Made by a program: the position numbers and the translations under genes
Source: Bradyrhizobium sp. SZCCT0231
Lineage (GTDB): Bacteria; Pseudomonadota; Alphaproteobacteria; Rhizobiales; Xanthobacteraceae
Length of the DNA stretch: 64,000 nucleotides
Assembly: GCF_018130245.1 (NCBI RefSeq)
Contig: NZ_JAFCKP010000010.1
Coordinates: 124,001-188,000, forward strand
Direction of reading: 5' to 3'
The notes under the pieces: model-generated
Databases searched by the model: none
What the model was told of the DNA's origin: nothing
The model's input: the letters and a program-made list of their open reading frames with translations, nothing else
Part shown: in pieces, positions 1 through 9,448 of the stretch
Layout: each line of letters starts with the position of its first letter
Numbering within the stretch: position 1 is the stretch's first letter

Positions 1-1253
1 CGCAGACTTTTCGCTCGGCTCTCCAACTCCCGTATGGTCAGTTCTGCTGAGTTCGTCAGGCGCGATTGCGAGACGGCTCGAGCAAGTTGCTTCTCGAGTT
101 CCTGCTGCCGCTGCTGAGCAGCTTCCAATTCGTTTTTGCTGGTTTCGGCGAGCCTCTTAACTTCTTCGAGGATGGATGTGCGAATGTCGCGTATCCGAGT
201 CCGCAGGTTGACAACCGCCAAATGGTCGCGGCCGAACCGGGCTGACCAATCGGCTTCGCGACGTGACAACTCGAGATATTGCTGGCGAAGCGCATTGATG
301 ATCGAGCTCTGGAGGACATCGGCACTCGCCGCGTCAGGAGCGCTGATGGTGGAGGAGCCGGCTGCATTGGCGCGTAGGACCGCGTCGTAGCGGTTGAACT
401 TGACCTGTGCATCGGAGGTCTGGGTTCGGGCAGCTACCAATCGGGCGTTGAGATCGTTGACGGGCTGTTCGTCAATCGATTTTCCGCCAGTCGAGACGAT
501 ATTGTTCTGAGACTTGTATGCGCTCACGGCGCGTTCGGCCGTCAGTGCTTGCTCATTGAGATTATGGAGACGTTCCTGCAACCAACTGGCTGCCGTTCGC
601 GTGGCTTCGAATTTCGCATTCATCTGGTCGTTAATGAACGCGTTAGCCACGGCATTGGCGATCTCCGCTGCGCGTTCCGCGTTGCTCGAACTGTAGCTGA
701 CCTCGATGATCTTGCTGTATCCGATCCTGTACGCGGAGAGCCTATCCAGCAACGCGGCGATCGCGCCTTCGTTAGGCGTATCGGCCTTCGAAACGTGCTC
801 CGGCTGCTGACCGCGGTTTCGAATGCGATGCAGTAGCGAGCTGAAGGACCACCGTGAACCAGTAAGGTCCGGATCGTTGGCGAGATCCAGCTGCGTCATG
901 GCTGCTGCTGCAATGCCCCGCGACCTTATGATCTGCAGTTGCGTTTCGATTTGGGCCGCGTCGACAACGGGCTCTGGAAGGAGTGACTGTTGCTGAACGA
1001 ACTGAGCTCGAGGATTCGACAGCAGGATTTGTACTTGAGCTGTGTAGGTGGGGGGAGCGAACCGCAGGTAGAGCATCGCGGCTGCGAATACGAGAGCCGC
1101 GGTGACGATGATCATAAGATATCGACGCCTTGCAAAGATGACGGCGAACTTGACGAGATCGCCGATTCCCCCGCCGCTGATCTGGTTCGACTGGGCTGGG
1201 CCGCCCAGAGGCAAGCGTGTTCTGTCGGTCTGTAGAAGATTGCTCTGAAGCAT
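1..1253 (-). CDS. GumC/Wzc-type polysaccharide chain-length protein (3' end outside window)
   Basis: Reads from an ATG at 1253 leftwards through the window edge; about 417 residues are visible. The start gives a cytoplasmic lead, then a basic segment and a membrane helix (around residues 45-63, RRRYLMIIV followed by a hydrophobic run), then the Wzz-type periplasmic domain with the typical motif for extension of the first residues (TYTAQVQILLSNP). Residues from about 215 onward are helical and heptad-like (ERLHNLNEQALTAERAVSAYK; QRQQELEKQLARAVS), as in the periplasmic coiled coil of GumC/ExoP. This family controls chain length and connects inner-membrane polymerisation to export. Whether a C-terminal tyrosine-kinase domain follows cannot be seen. 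Divergent from the rml genes, it fits a Wzx/Wzy-type polysaccharide locus. Family assignment is firm; the exact subfamily is not. Confidence 0.88.
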   Translation of the reverse strand, partial: MLQSNLLQTDRTRLPLGGPAQSNQISGGGIGDLVKFAVIFARRRYLMIIVTAALVFAAAMLYLRFAPPTYTAQVQILLSNPRAQFVQQQSLLPEPVVDAAQIETQLQIIRSRGIAAAAMTQLDLANDPDLTGSRWSFSSLLHRIRNRGQQPEHVSKADTPNEGAIAALLDRLSAYRIGYSKIIEVSYSSSNAERAAEIANAVANAFINDQMNAKFEATRTAASWLQERLHNLNEQALTAERAVSAYKSQNNIVSTGGKSIDEQPVNDLNARLVAARTQTSDAQVKFNRYDAVLRANAAGSSTISAPDAASADVLQSSIINALRQQYLELSRREADWSARFGRDHLAVVNLRTRIRDIRTSILEEVKRLAETSKNELEAAQQRQQELEKQLARAVSQSRLTNSAELTIRELESRAKSL

Positions 1254-1772
1254 GGGGTACCTGTCTGGGTCGGGAGCACGTCGGTTTGGTCGCCCGCATG
1301 CGAGCGTTTGGTATATTATTCGTTAAATGAATATAACTCAGAAAAATATGATTGCCAAATTAAATGTTATTCGGATATTAATTGGATGGCGGGCGCGAAA
1401 AGGGCCTCTTGGGCCAATTTTGCGCGGTTTCGCTGTTGCGAACCCGACGATAATCGGCGGGGGGAATTAAATGAGATTTGAAGTCTGGTGGTTAATGTGT
1501 AACCCGGCGGGACTGATCGTGAAGGTAAGAAGTGTGTCGGGTCTCCCCGATCATTCAACGACAGTCGAACGACTTGAATGGGCCGATGCTGGTCGGCTCA
1601 AGGCCTCGAATCCCTCCCGCGCTGCAGACGCGTGGCATGTACGAGCGCGCATCATGACGGCTCGAATGACAACGGCGAGAGCAGTTTCGACGAGAGCAAT
1701 GTCGATCGGTGCTTTGAAGACCTCGTTGCGCCTTCTGGCGGGACTGAGCACCACGTACCGGAGGACGTTTTC
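1254..1772. promoter_or_regulatory. Divergent intergenic region between gumC-like gene and rmlC
   Basis: 519 bases without a convincing gene. Bases 1310-1390 are strongly AT-rich and contain ATTAAAT (1359-1365), within otherwise GC-rich DNA, which suits promoters for both flanking genes. A second ATTAAAT lies at 1466-1472 directly before an ATG, but the short reading frame it opens (to 1794) has arginine/serine-biased, protein-unlike sequence and runs into rmlC in a different frame, so I do not call it. Confidence 0.45.
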
Positions 1773-2330
1773 ATGCTGGAAGTGCGGTGTTTAGAGATCC
1801 CAGATGTTAAGATCATCCAAACGGATCGAGTATCCGACGCGCGGGGTTATTTCTGTGAGACGTTTCAGCGATCTGCCTTCGCAGAGAAGGGGATTCACGT
1901 CGATTTCGTCCAGGACAATCAATCCAGCTCAGACAAGATTGGGACGGTCCGGGGCTTGCATTTCCAGCGACCGCCGTTCGCCCAGGCCAAGCTCATACGG
2001 GTGCTAAGCGGCGCTATTCTGGATGTCGTGGTCGATCTTCGGCGTTCCTCGGCGACCTTCGGAAAGCACATAGCGGTCAAGCTGGATAGCAAGACGGGTG
2101 AGCAATTGCTTGTCCCGAAAGGCTTTGCGCATGGTTTCTGCACCCTGCAACCTGAAACCGTCGTGTTCTACAAGGTCGACCAGGTCTACGCTCCAAGCCA
2201 TGACGGAGGGCTCTATTGGGCCGATCCGGCACTGGCGATCGAGTGGCCGGTGACAACAGTCGAGGCCCAAGTATCGCCAAAAGACAGGTCCCTGCCCAGG
2301 CTGGACCAGCTTACGGCCATTTTCGAGTGA
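1773..2330 (+). CDS. rfbC: dTDP-4-dehydrorhamnose 3,5-epimerase
   Basis: RmlC makes dTDP-4-keto-L-rhamnose from dTDP-4-keto-6-deoxyglucose by epimerising C3 and C5, the third step of dTDP-L-rhamnose synthesis. The 185-residue product has the expected cupin layout: [10 protein letters not shown] near residue 22, the catalytic-histidine segment RGLHFQ (His63), DVVVDLR at 84-90, and the [11 protein letters not shown] strand. The start at 1773 is chosen because CCGGAGGA lies about 8 bases upstream; the frame is open for 195 bases further upstream without good coding character. First gene of the rfbC-B-D-A run, 14 bases before rfbB. A second, more distant RmlC-like gene is at 16685-17263. Confidence 0.93.
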   Translation: MLEVRCLEIPDVKIIQTDRVSDARGYFCETFQRSAFAEKGIHVDFVQDNQSSSDKIGTVRGLHFQRPPFAQAKLIRVLSGAILDVVVDLRRSSATFGKHIAVKLDSKTGEQLLVPKGFAHGFCTLQPETVVFYKVDQVYAPSHDGGLYWADPALAIEWPVTTVEAQVSPKDRSLPRLDQLTAIFE

Positions 2331-2344
2331 TGGAGAGCGGTCAG

Positions 2345-3403
2345 ATGCGCGTTCTGGTGACCGGGGGAGCGGGATTTATAGGCTCTGCAGTGTGCCGTAG
2401 CTTGGTGCTGCAGAAGGGCGCCGCAGTGATCAATGTCGACAAGCTGACCTATGCGGCCAACCCAGCCTCGTTGGCGTCTATCGAGGAGCTAAAGTCATAC
2501 TTGTTCGAGCAGCAGGATATCTGCGACCGCGAGGCCATGGACTTCGTGTTCAGCAGCTACCAGCCTGACGCGATCATTCACCTCGCAGCTGAGAGTCACG
2601 TCGACCGCTCGATCACCGGCTCGGCCGCTTTCATTGCCACGAACATCGTGGGCACCTACACGCTATTGGAAGCAGCCAGAAAATACTATGAGGGCCTCTC
2701 GGTGCCACGACGAAAGCGGTTTCGCTTCGTTCACGTCTCGACGGACGAGGTCTACGGCTCACTCGGACTTGCCGACTACTTCCGGGAGGAAACGCCTTAC
2801 CAGCCGAGCTCACCCTATTCAGCGAGCAAGGCAGCCTCGGATCATCTCGCTCTTGCATGGTTCAAGACCTACGGCCTGCCGGTCATTGTGTCGAATTGCT
2901 CGAACAACTACGGCCCGTTTCAATTTCCAGAGAAACTTATCCCTTTGATGATTCTTAATGCGATCGAGCGTAAGCCGCTGCCGGTGTACGGCGACGGCCG
3001 AAACGTACGCGACTGGCTACATGTTGAAGATCATGCGGCAGGTTTGATCACGCTTCTGTCGGGAGGCAAGCCCGGCGAGAAGTACAATTTCGGCGGCGAT
3101 AGCGAACGCTCCAACCTCGACGTGGTCACCCAGATCTGCGACGTCGTCGACAGACTGTATCCAGGTCCGGCAACGAGACGATCGATGATTGCCTTTGTGC
3201 CGGATCGTCCGGGACACGATGTCCGCTACGCGATCGACGCATCGAAAGCTCGCCGTGAGCTCGGCTGGCGACCCACAAGGACGTTCGAGCAGGGGCTGAC
3301 CGAAACAGTCGCATGGTATCTCAAGAGCCGCGCGTGGTGGGAGCGGGCCCGCAGCCGGGTTTATGACGGCTCGCGTCTAGGGCTCTTGGCTACACAACAT
3401 TGA
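2345..3403 (+). CDS. rfbB: dTDP-glucose 4,6-dehydratase
   Basis: RmlB converts dTDP-glucose to dTDP-4-keto-6-deoxyglucose. The 352-residue protein has the extended-SDR NAD-binding motif GGAGFIG (residues 7-13), the substrate-specific [12 protein letters not shown] block, STDEVYG and the catalytic YSASK. The ATG at 2345 is preferred over an in-frame upstream ATG at 2330 because the GGAGAG Shine-Dalgarno lies between them. Downstream, its stop codon overlaps the region just before rfbD. The NCSNNYGP and [16 protein letters not shown] blocks are diagnostic for this enzyme rather than for a UDP-sugar epimerase. Confidence 0.95.
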   Translation: MRVLVTGGAGFIGSAVCRSLVLQKGAAVINVDKLTYAANPASLASIEELKSYLFEQQDICDREAMDFVFSSYQPDAIIHLAAESHVDRSITGSAAFIATNIVGTYTLLEAARKYYEGLSVPRRKRFRFVHVSTDEVYGSLGLADYFREETPYQPSSPYSASKAASDHLALAWFKTYGLPVIVSNCSNNYGPFQFPEKLIPLMILNAIERKPLPVYGDGRNVRDWLHVEDHAAGLITLLSGGKPGEKYNFGGDSERSNLDVVTQICDVVDRLYPGPATRRSMIAFVPDRPGHDVRYAIDASKARRELGWRPTRTFEQGLTETVAWYLKSRAWWERARSRVYDGSRLGLLATQH

Positions 3404-3411
3404 GGCTGCAA

Positions 3412-4398
3412 ATGACGGAAAGGCCCATTTTGATTGCTGGTCGCAACGGTCAGTTGGCAAAGTGTCTTCATGACCTCGCGGTGCTGCACAGCATGCCCGT
3501 TGTCTCCCTTGGACGCAGCGAATGCAATCTGGAGGTTCATGGGGAGCTCCGTCGGGCGATCGAGCCATTCGCACCGTCCATGATCATCAACGCTGCCGCT
3601 TACACGGCGGTGGACCTAGCAGAATCGGAAGTAGCAAGAGCATTCAGCATTAATCGCGACGCGGCGGCCGCGTTGGCCAATGTCGCGTGGCAAATGAATA
3701 TACCGTTCATCCACATCTCGACCGACTATGTCTTTGACGGCACAAAGCTGGATGCTTACGAGGAAAGCGATGCTCCCGCGCCGATGAATGTGTACGGCGC
3801 ATCGAAGCTCGCTGGCGAAGCTGCCGTTCTGGCGGCTCACCCGCTCGCAACGGTAATTCGCACTTCATGGCTATATAGTCCCCATGGCAACAACTTTGTT
3901 CGGACGATGCTGCGGCTCTGTGAATCGCATCCCGTCGTCAGAGTCGTTCAGGATCAATGCGGAAATCCAACCTCCGCGCTCGACCTTGCGTCGGCGATCC
4001 TTCAGCTCTCGGGGCGGCTGCTAACCCACGATCGTAGAGCCATGGCCGGCATCTTTCATCTTGCCGGACAGGGTGAGACGACTTGGCATGGGTTTGCCCA
4101 AGCGATTTTCGACTTGCTTGCTCATCGCGGAATCCGAGTGCCGCAGCTCGAGGCGATTACGAGCGAACAGTACCAGACGGCCGCGCGACGGCCGCGGAAT
4201 TCGCGCCTCGATTCATCCAAGGCCGAACGCATCTTGGGCATTCGACTGCCGTTATGGCGTTGCTCTCTCGAAACTTGTCTCGACCAAATTGCGGAAGGTA
4301 GAACCGATGCTGAAAGGAATTGTGCTGGCTGGGGGCAGCGGAACTCGACTGTATCCAATCACGAGAGCGGTCAGCAAGCAGCTACTGCCCATCTATGA
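3412..4398 (+). CDS. rfbD: dTDP-4-dehydrorhamnose reductase
   Basis: RmlD reduces dTDP-4-keto-L-rhamnose to dTDP-L-rhamnose. Visible features are an N-terminal nucleotide-binding turn (GRNGQLA), [21 protein letters not shown] and the YGASKLAGE catalytic Tyr/Lys. I start at ATG 3412 behind GAGG at the rfbB stop. The last 30 or so residues, encoded from 4307 on, lie in the same DNA as the beginning of rfbA and read as low-plausibility sequence; RmlD proteins usually end near the segment encoded by 4290-4310. The 92-base overlap with rfbA therefore suggests that the normal stop has been lost or that a small frameshift exists at the 3' end. The catalytic core is intact. Confidence 0.9.
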   Translation: MTERPILIAGRNGQLAKCLHDLAVLHSMPVVSLGRSECNLEVHGELRRAIEPFAPSMIINAAAYTAVDLAESEVARAFSINRDAAAALANVAWQMNIPFIHISTDYVFDGTKLDAYEESDAPAPMNVYGASKLAGEAAVLAAHPLATVIRTSWLYSPHGNNFVRTMLRLCESHPVVRVVQDQCGNPTSALDLASAILQLSGRLLTHDRRAMAGIFHLAGQGETTWHGFAQAIFDLLAHRGIRVPQLEAITSEQYQTAARRPRNSRLDSSKAERILGIRLPLWRCSLETCLDQIAEGRTDAERNCAGWGQRNSTVSNHESGQQAATAHL

Positions 4399-5182
4399 CA
4401 AGCCGATGATCTACTATCCCTTGTCAACGCTGATGCTGGCAGGCGTGCGTGAGATTCTTATCATAACCACGCCATCAGATCGGTGTCAGTTCGAGCGCTT
4501 GCTGGGGGACGGCAATCAATGGGGAGTCAGGCTCAGTTACGCGGAGCAGCCCCGACCCGCCGGTCTGGCGGATGCGTTCATTGTTGGCGCCGACTTCATC
4601 GGGAGCGATCGCGTTGCGATGGTGCTTGGAGACAACATCTTCTTTGGCGACGGCCTTAGCGAAATGCTCGCAAGGGCTGCCGAGCGTGAGGAAGGTGCAA
4701 CTGTCTTCGCCTATCATGTACGAGATCCGGAGCGGTATGGCGTGGTTACGTTCGATGAGGGCGATCGCCCGCTGCGAATCGAGGAGAAGCCGAAGCAGCC
4801 GAGCTCGAACTGGGCGATCACGGGTCTCTATTTCTTCGACAATAACGTCGTGCGGTACGCACGGCGCATCGAGCCGTCGTCGCGCGGAGAACTCGAGATC
4901 ACCGATCTGCAGATGCGGTATCTTTCGGCCAAGGCGCTCCATGTTGAGCGGATGGGACGGGGGTTCGCTTGGCTAGATACCGGAACAGTGGAGTCGCTGA
5001 TCGATGCGGCTATGTTCGTGCAGACGCTCGAAAAGCGCCAGGGAATGAAGGTTGCTTGTCTTGAGGAAATTGCGTTGAGGCAGGGCTTCATCGAGCGCGA
5101 CCGGATCGAAGAGTTGGCGCGACCGTTGGAGAAGAGTGGCTACGGTCAGTATTTGCGCGAGATCGGGTCTCTCCTGACTTGA
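4307..5182 (+). CDS. rfbA: glucose-1-phosphate thymidylyltransferase
   Basis: RmlA makes dTDP-glucose from dTTP and glucose-1-phosphate, the first step of the rhamnose pathway. The 291-residue protein starts [17 protein letters not shown], with the nucleotidyltransferase signature GGSGTRL (residues 9-15), the [15 protein letters not shown] segment, LGDNIFFG and EEKP. It ends with the family's usual segment ([10 protein letters not shown]). The start at 4307 lies inside the end of rfbD. It completes a full dTDP-rhamnose set, so rhamnose or a rhamnose-derived sugar is expected in the polymer. Confidence 0.94.
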   Translation: MLKGIVLAGGSGTRLYPITRAVSKQLLPIYDKPMIYYPLSTLMLAGVREILIITTPSDRCQFERLLGDGNQWGVRLSYAEQPRPAGLADAFIVGADFIGSDRVAMVLGDNIFFGDGLSEMLARAAEREEGATVFAYHVRDPERYGVVTFDEGDRPLRIEEKPKQPSSNWAITGLYFFDNNVVRYARRIEPSSRGELEITDLQMRYLSAKALHVERMGRGFAWLDTGTVESLIDAAMFVQTLEKRQGMKVACLEEIALRQGFIERDRIEELARPLEKSGYGQYLREIGSLLT

Positions 5183-5236
5183 GGCTCGGGTTGAATCATC
5201 CGCAGACATTGAAATGAGTCAACTCATGGTTCTTCG

Positions 5237-6406
5237 ATGAACAGCAGCCCGATCAAGAGTGGGACTTTGACGCCCGAGTTCTCGCAAAATTCCCCGCTGG
5301 TGCGCTATGCGCTCAGAGGATTGGAGCGGTGTTGGCTACCTGAACACGGCTGCTGGTCGCACATCTACCATCTGGACGGGCGCGCTTCGCCCAACGAGTC
5401 GCTGCGGCGCAGCGATGTGTTCTACACGCTTAACGTTCTGCTCGGAATGTCGAGGATAAAGGAGGTTCCTAGCAGCATCAATCTATCGGAAACATTCTAT
5501 CAGAATGCGGTCCAGCTCACGGTCCTTTCCGTACCAAAGTATGCACTCGGCATGGCGCTTTGGGTTTCCGCAGAACTCAGCCTCGAGTTGCCCGAGCAGG
5601 TTAGGCGTGAAGTGAAGGCGCTCTTGAGCGACCAGGCGGGCTGGAAGACGTTTCGGGCCCAGGATTTGGGTATGCTGTTGACGGGCGTGGTGGCTCAGGC
5701 CCGGGCCGGCGGCAAGGAGTGGGTGCCTTTCGCCGCTCCGCTGTATCGCTTTCTCCAGGAGCGGTTTTACACCGGATCAGGGCTGTTCTTCGACGCAGCA
5801 TCGGGATTTCGGCGGCGCTTCGCTTCGTTCGCGACGCAGATCTATCTCTCAATTGCGTGCTATCACTACGGTGAATTCGCAGGCGAGTCATCCGCACTCG
5901 CCATGGCAGGAGCCTGCGTACGCAAGTTGATTGCGCTTCAGGGCCCCGACGGCGAGTGGCCCTGGTTCTTCGACGCGGCTGGTGGGCGCGTGCTTGATTT
6001 CTATGAAGTCTACTCGGTGCACCAGTATGGCATGGCTCCGGCGTTGCTCGAATGGGCAGAGCGCTATCGGATTCGGGGAGCGCGAGATGCCTTAATCAAG
6101 GGATTTAATTGGGTGCTGGGCCAGAACCAGCTTCGCCGCTCGATGCTGGTGCCTGATCTCGGGCTGACCATCCGATCTCAGGTTCGAAAGCAGGAGCTGA
6201 CAACGAGGGCGCCCAGGATGCTGCGCGCAATCAAGAACGCCTACTCCGGACACGAGTCCGGGCTAATTGAAAATGCCGGTGTCGGACTTCGGCTGGAATG
6301 CCGTAGCTACGAACTGGGTTGGATATTGTGGTCGTTCGGTCAGCGAGGTGACTTGCTGGAACTGACCCACGCCTCGGCCTTTGGAAGGGTACTCATACCG
6401 GCCTGA
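5237..6406 (+). CDS. Conserved protein of unknown function, possible alpha/alpha-toroid fold
   Basis: A 389-residue protein that I do not recognise by name. It lacks a signal peptide or membrane helices. The sequence is rich in helices separated by Gly/aromatic turns, with repeats of the type RGLERCWLPEHGCW, LQERFYTGSGLFFDAASG and LIALQGPDGEWPWFF; these recall the toroidal six-hairpin or terpene-cyclase-like folds used by some polysaccharide-modifying enzymes, but no catalytic residues can be assigned. It lies 54 bases after rfbA on the same strand and converges with the glycosyltransferase at 6430. A role in handling the polysaccharide or its repeat unit is an inference from location only. 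Confidence 0.75.
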   Translation: MNSSPIKSGTLTPEFSQNSPLVRYALRGLERCWLPEHGCWSHIYHLDGRASPNESLRRSDVFYTLNVLLGMSRIKEVPSSINLSETFYQNAVQLTVLSVPKYALGMALWVSAELSLELPEQVRREVKALLSDQAGWKTFRAQDLGMLLTGVVAQARAGGKEWVPFAAPLYRFLQERFYTGSGLFFDAASGFRRRFASFATQIYLSIACYHYGEFAGESSALAMAGACVRKLIALQGPDGEWPWFFDAAGGRVLDFYEVYSVHQYGMAPALLEWAERYRIRGARDALIKGFNWVLGQNQLRRSMLVPDLGLTIRSQVRKQELTTRAPRMLRAIKNAYSGHESGLIENAGVGLRLECRSYELGWILWSFGQRGDLLELTHASAFGRVLIPA

Positions 6407-6429
6407 CGCCGTGGGCACGAATGCTTGTG

Positions 6430-7335
6430 CTAACGGTTCCAGGCGACGGCTCGCCGATTGCGCAACAGCGACAGCATTGTTATGACCCGATGCATTCTTA
6501 CGGCACACATGACTGCGATAGCTTTGGTGCGGGCTCCGATACCGTAGAGCCGGTCACTCGTTAAGATCGTGATGATGCCCGGAGCGGGCGAGGCCAGGAC
6601 AAGTAGGGCCTGTGCAATCCAGCGTAATCTCCACGCCGGCTTACCGTCGGCCATGTTGCGGTAGTGCAGAAGTTGTCGGTCCCACTTGACATAGAGCTCC
6701 TGGAGAGAGTTCCTGGCCGGGTGGAAGACGATCATTTCCGGGATATATTGAAATCGAAGCCCGGCACGCCGCGCACGTTGTCCCCACTCCATATCCTCCG
6801 CCACGTCGATCCCCGCGAACGGACCGACGCAATGGAAATCCCGGCGAAGCATCGCCATGTTGCCAGTGCCACAATAGCCATCGCGCTCGATATAGAGCTT
6901 GAATCGATAAGCGAAGACGCTCTCGTAGGCCGCGATGGCATCCAGGTGTGGCTGCGTGCCTCGCCAGATGCGGACGTCCCCTCCGAGCACTGTTCGAGGC
7001 GGCAACGAATGCAGTGAGCGCCACAGGCTGCTCAGCCAATCCGGATGTGCCCTGCAATCGGCATCAATGAAGGCAAGCACCTCGCCGCTCGCAGCAGCAA
7101 CTCCGGTGTTGCGCGCCGGGCCAGGCCCGGGCCGCGCCTCGCACAACAGTCGTACGCCCGGATATTGAGCGAGGACGTCGGTTGGCAAAGTTGCGGAGCC
7201 GTTGTCAACGACAATGATCTCGAACGAATCCCGGGGAATGCTCTGCGCCTCGAGACTGGCCAGGCATGCCTTCAGCGCGCCTAGCTGATTCAAATGGGGA
7301 ACAATCACCGAAATCGTCGGGTATTTAATAGTCAT
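6430..7335 (-). CDS. Glycosyltransferase family 2
   Basis: 301 residues with a classic GT-A fold start (TISVIVPHLNQLGALKACLASL), VVDNGSA for nucleotide binding, the metal-binding FIDADC (DxD-type) and a downstream EDMEWGQRARRAG acceptor segment. The C-terminus has hydrophobic helices (LRWIAQALLVLASPAPGIITIL) suggesting membrane association. ATG at 7335 follows GGAGA-AAATTAA. It is transcribed opposite to its neighbours, alone in the minus direction, with an AT-rich divergent region before wecG. It should add one sugar of the repeat unit; donor and acceptor are unknown. Confidence 0.88.
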   Translation of the reverse strand: MTIKYPTISVIVPHLNQLGALKACLASLEAQSIPRDSFEIIVVDNGSATLPTDVLAQYPGVRLLCEARPGPGPARNTGVAAASGEVLAFIDADCRAHPDWLSSLWRSLHSLPPRTVLGGDVRIWRGTQPHLDAIAAYESVFAYRFKLYIERDGYCGTGNMAMLRRDFHCVGPFAGIDVAEDMEWGQRARRAGLRFQYIPEMIVFHPARNSLQELYVKWDRQLLHYRNMADGKPAWRLRWIAQALLVLASPAPGIITILTSDRLYGIGARTKAIAVMCAVRMHRVITMLSLLRNRRAVAWNR

Positions 7336-7525
7336 TTAATTTTCTCCACCGCCGGCGGCTACGATTTGGCTGCCGACGAGCGTTGCTGGCCTCGTATTTA
7401 AGGGCACAATATAATATCAATATAACTTGCAAATAAAATCGCTGCCATTATTATCTCGATATTATTTAAGTTCAATTGGAAAGCGGTCTTTCGCTCAAAG
7501 CGAATCTTGGCCGGCGGAGGAACCC
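7336..7525. promoter_or_regulatory. Divergent AT-rich promoter region
   Basis: 190 bases between a minus-strand glycosyltransferase and wecG. AT-rich at 7400-7470, with TATTTAAT at 7322-7329 just inside the glycosyltransferase start and ATTTAAT at 7334-7340. An in-frame upstream extension of wecG (from 7427) is possible but lacks a ribosome-binding site. Confidence 0.4.
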
Positions 7526-8320
7526 ATGCGTGCCAACTTTCTGGGGTGCCCCATCGATATCTTGACTATGGCAGAGACTGTCGACCTTGCGCGTAAGGCC
7601 ATGCGAGACCGTCAGCGTCTGCAGCATGTTGCCCTCAACGTAGCGAAGTTCGTCAACATGCGCTCCGATCCGGTGCTTGCCGCCGATGTCGCCAACAGCG
7701 ACATTGTCGGAATCGACGGCATGGGAATCCTTTGGGGGGCGCGGGCGCTTGGTCTACCGGCAACGTCGCGAGTCACCGGCGTAGATCTACTCAGCGAGTT
7801 GCTGAAAGTGTGCGCGCAAGAGGGCCTCCGACCGTATTTTCTGGGAGCCTCACCCGCCGTCGTGCAACAGGCGGCGCAGCGTGTTCGGGACGAGCACCCT
7901 TCGCTTGTCTTTGCTGGGTTGAGGCACGGGTATTTTTCCAGCGATCAGGAGAACGAGGTCGTTCGCGATATTCGGTCCAGTGGCGCTGATTGCCTGTTCA
8001 TCGGCATGCCCACGCCGCGGAAGGAACGTTTTCTTGCGGCCCGCCGCGACGAGCTCGGCGTACCGTTCATCATGGGCGTGGGCGGCGGGTTCGACGTCCT
8101 CGCGGGCTCAGTTCTGCGAGCTCCCGCTCGCATGCAGCAACTCGGCCTCGAATGGCTGTACCGCATCTATCAGGAGCCCAGGCGGATGTGGTGGCGGTAT
8201 GCCAGGACGAACACGCTGTTTGCGGGAATCTTGACGCAAGCCTTCATGTGGCAGGCACTTAGACGTGCGCCTGGCATGTACAGTGTGCTGCCCCCCGGGG
8301 CAGGTCGGATCGGAGGGTGA
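7526..8320 (+). CDS. wecG: WecG/TagA/CpsF-family glycosyltransferase
   Basis: 264 residues from ATG 7526, preceded by GGCGGAGGA. The family signature is clear: LGCPIDILTM at the start, ALNVAKFVNMR, SDIVGIDGMGILWGAR, RVTGVDL, YFLGASPAV and the MPTPRKERF/GVGGGFDVLAG block. These GT26 enzymes transfer N-acetylmannosamine or N-acetylmannosaminuronate to a lipid-linked intermediate. Because wecB and wecC follow immediately, UDP-ManNAcA is the probable donor. The C-terminal amphipathic region (RIYQEPRRMWWRYARTN) is the usual membrane-attachment part. Predicted to act at the cytoplasmic face of the inner membrane. Confidence 0.88.
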   Translation: MRANFLGCPIDILTMAETVDLARKAMRDRQRLQHVALNVAKFVNMRSDPVLAADVANSDIVGIDGMGILWGARALGLPATSRVTGVDLLSELLKVCAQEGLRPYFLGASPAVVQQAAQRVRDEHPSLVFAGLRHGYFSSDQENEVVRDIRSSGADCLFIGMPTPRKERFLAARRDELGVPFIMGVGGGFDVLAGSVLRAPARMQQLGLEWLYRIYQEPRRMWWRYARTNTLFAGILTQAFMWQALRRAPGMYSVLPPGAGRIGG

Positions 8321-8323
8321 GGC

Positions 8324-9448
8324 GTGCGAAAGCATTTTCTCATTCTGTTAGGAACCAGGCCGGAAGCGATCAAGCTGTTTCCGGTCATCAACCGGCTCAA
8401 GGCAGAAAAGAACAAGGACGTCGCCCTCACGGTCTGCGCGACAGCGCAGCACAGGGAATTGCTCGACCAGGTTCTCAAGGTGGCCAAGGTGGTCCCGGAT
8501 GTCGATCTCGACGTCATGACAGTGAATCAGACGCTCGATAGTCTAACCGGCCGGCTATTGGCGCAGATCGGAGAAGTGCTGGAGAGGGTGAAGCCCACCA
8601 GAGTGATCGTCCAGGGCGACACTGCGACTGCCATGGCAGGTGCGCTGGCGTCATACTATCACCGCGTTCCGGTCTCACATGTCGAGGCGGGACTGCGAAG
8701 CGGAGATATTTTCGCACCCTGGCCCGAGGAGGTGAACCGCAAGATTGTCGGCTCGATCGCCGATCAGCATTTCGCGCCGACCGAGCGTGCTGCGAGAGCG
8801 CTGCGGGCGGAGAACGTCTCCAAAGATCGCATTCATGTTACTGGAAATACGGTCGTTGATGCGCTGATCCTCGCGAAAGCCATGGTGGAGGCCGATCCGC
8901 AGCTCTCGTCCCGCTGGGACGGAATCAAGAAGCGCCACGGCAACCGCCGCATTATCCTAGTCACTTGCCATCGCCGCGAGAATTTCGGCGGGGGAGTTTT
9001 CAACGTCGTCAATGCGCTGGAGACAATCCTGAGCAGGGAGGACGTTGCCGTCGTACTTCCGGTTCACCCGAACCCGAACGTTCGCGACGTGTTCGCGAGC
9101 CGGCTCGCCGATCATCCGCGTGTCGCACTCATTTCTCCCCAGGAGTACACCGATTTCGTCAGCCTTCTGTCGCTATCGTATTTGGTGCTGACCGACTCAG
9201 GAGGCGTGCAAGAAGAGGCGCCGACGTTCGGAAAGCCTGTCCTAGTGATGCGCGAGACGACGGAACGTCCGGAGGGCGTCGAGGCCGGCACTGCACGACT
9301 GGTCGGCGCGAACTACGACAGGATCGTCCACGAAACATTCCGTCTTCTTGACGACGATGAGACTTACTCGGCTATGGCTCGCTCCCATAATCCCTTCGGT
9401 GACGGGCGGGCGAGCGAGCGGATCGTGAAGGTGCTTCTCGATGCCTGA
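8324..9448 (+). CDS. wecB: UDP-N-acetylglucosamine 2-epimerase (non-hydrolysing)
   Basis: 374 residues from GTG 8324, with GGAGGGTGAGG upstream and only three bases after wecG. Motifs: LGTRPEAIK at the N-terminus, QGDTATAMAGALASYYHRVPVSHVEAGLRSGD, NRKIVGSIADQHFAPTE, TCHRRENFG and the C-terminal TDSGGVQEEAP substrate loop. The enzyme interconverts UDP-GlcNAc and UDP-ManNAc in the cytoplasm. It overlaps the following dehydrogenase by 8 bases, so the two are translationally coupled. Confidence 0.94.
   Translation: MRKHFLILLGTRPEAIKLFPVINRLKAEKNKDVALTVCATAQHRELLDQVLKVAKVVPDVDLDVMTVNQTLDSLTGRLLAQIGEVLERVKPTRVIVQGDTATAMAGALASYYHRVPVSHVEAGLRSGDIFAPWPEEVNRKIVGSIADQHFAPTERAARALRAENVSKDRIHVTGNTVVDALILAKAMVEADPQLSSRWDGIKKRHGNRRIILVTCHRRENFGGGVFNVVNALETILSREDVAVVLPVHPNPNVRDVFASRLADHPRVALISPQEYTDFVSLLSLSYLVLTDSGGVQEEAPTFGKPVLVMRETTERPEGVEAGTARLVGANYDRIVHETFRLLDDDETYSAMARSHNPFGDGRASERIVKVLLDA

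Noticed and set aside
772-1299. A 175-codon frame on the minus strand
   Set aside because: It is in another frame of the GumC-like gene, is Arg/Ser-rich, and lacks protein-like structure; the real minus-strand frame gives clear Wzz features.
1471-1794. A plus-strand frame beginning behind GGGGAATTAA
   Set aside because: Despite the neat start site, the sequence is low-complexity Arg/Ser/Thr and runs into rfbC out of frame.
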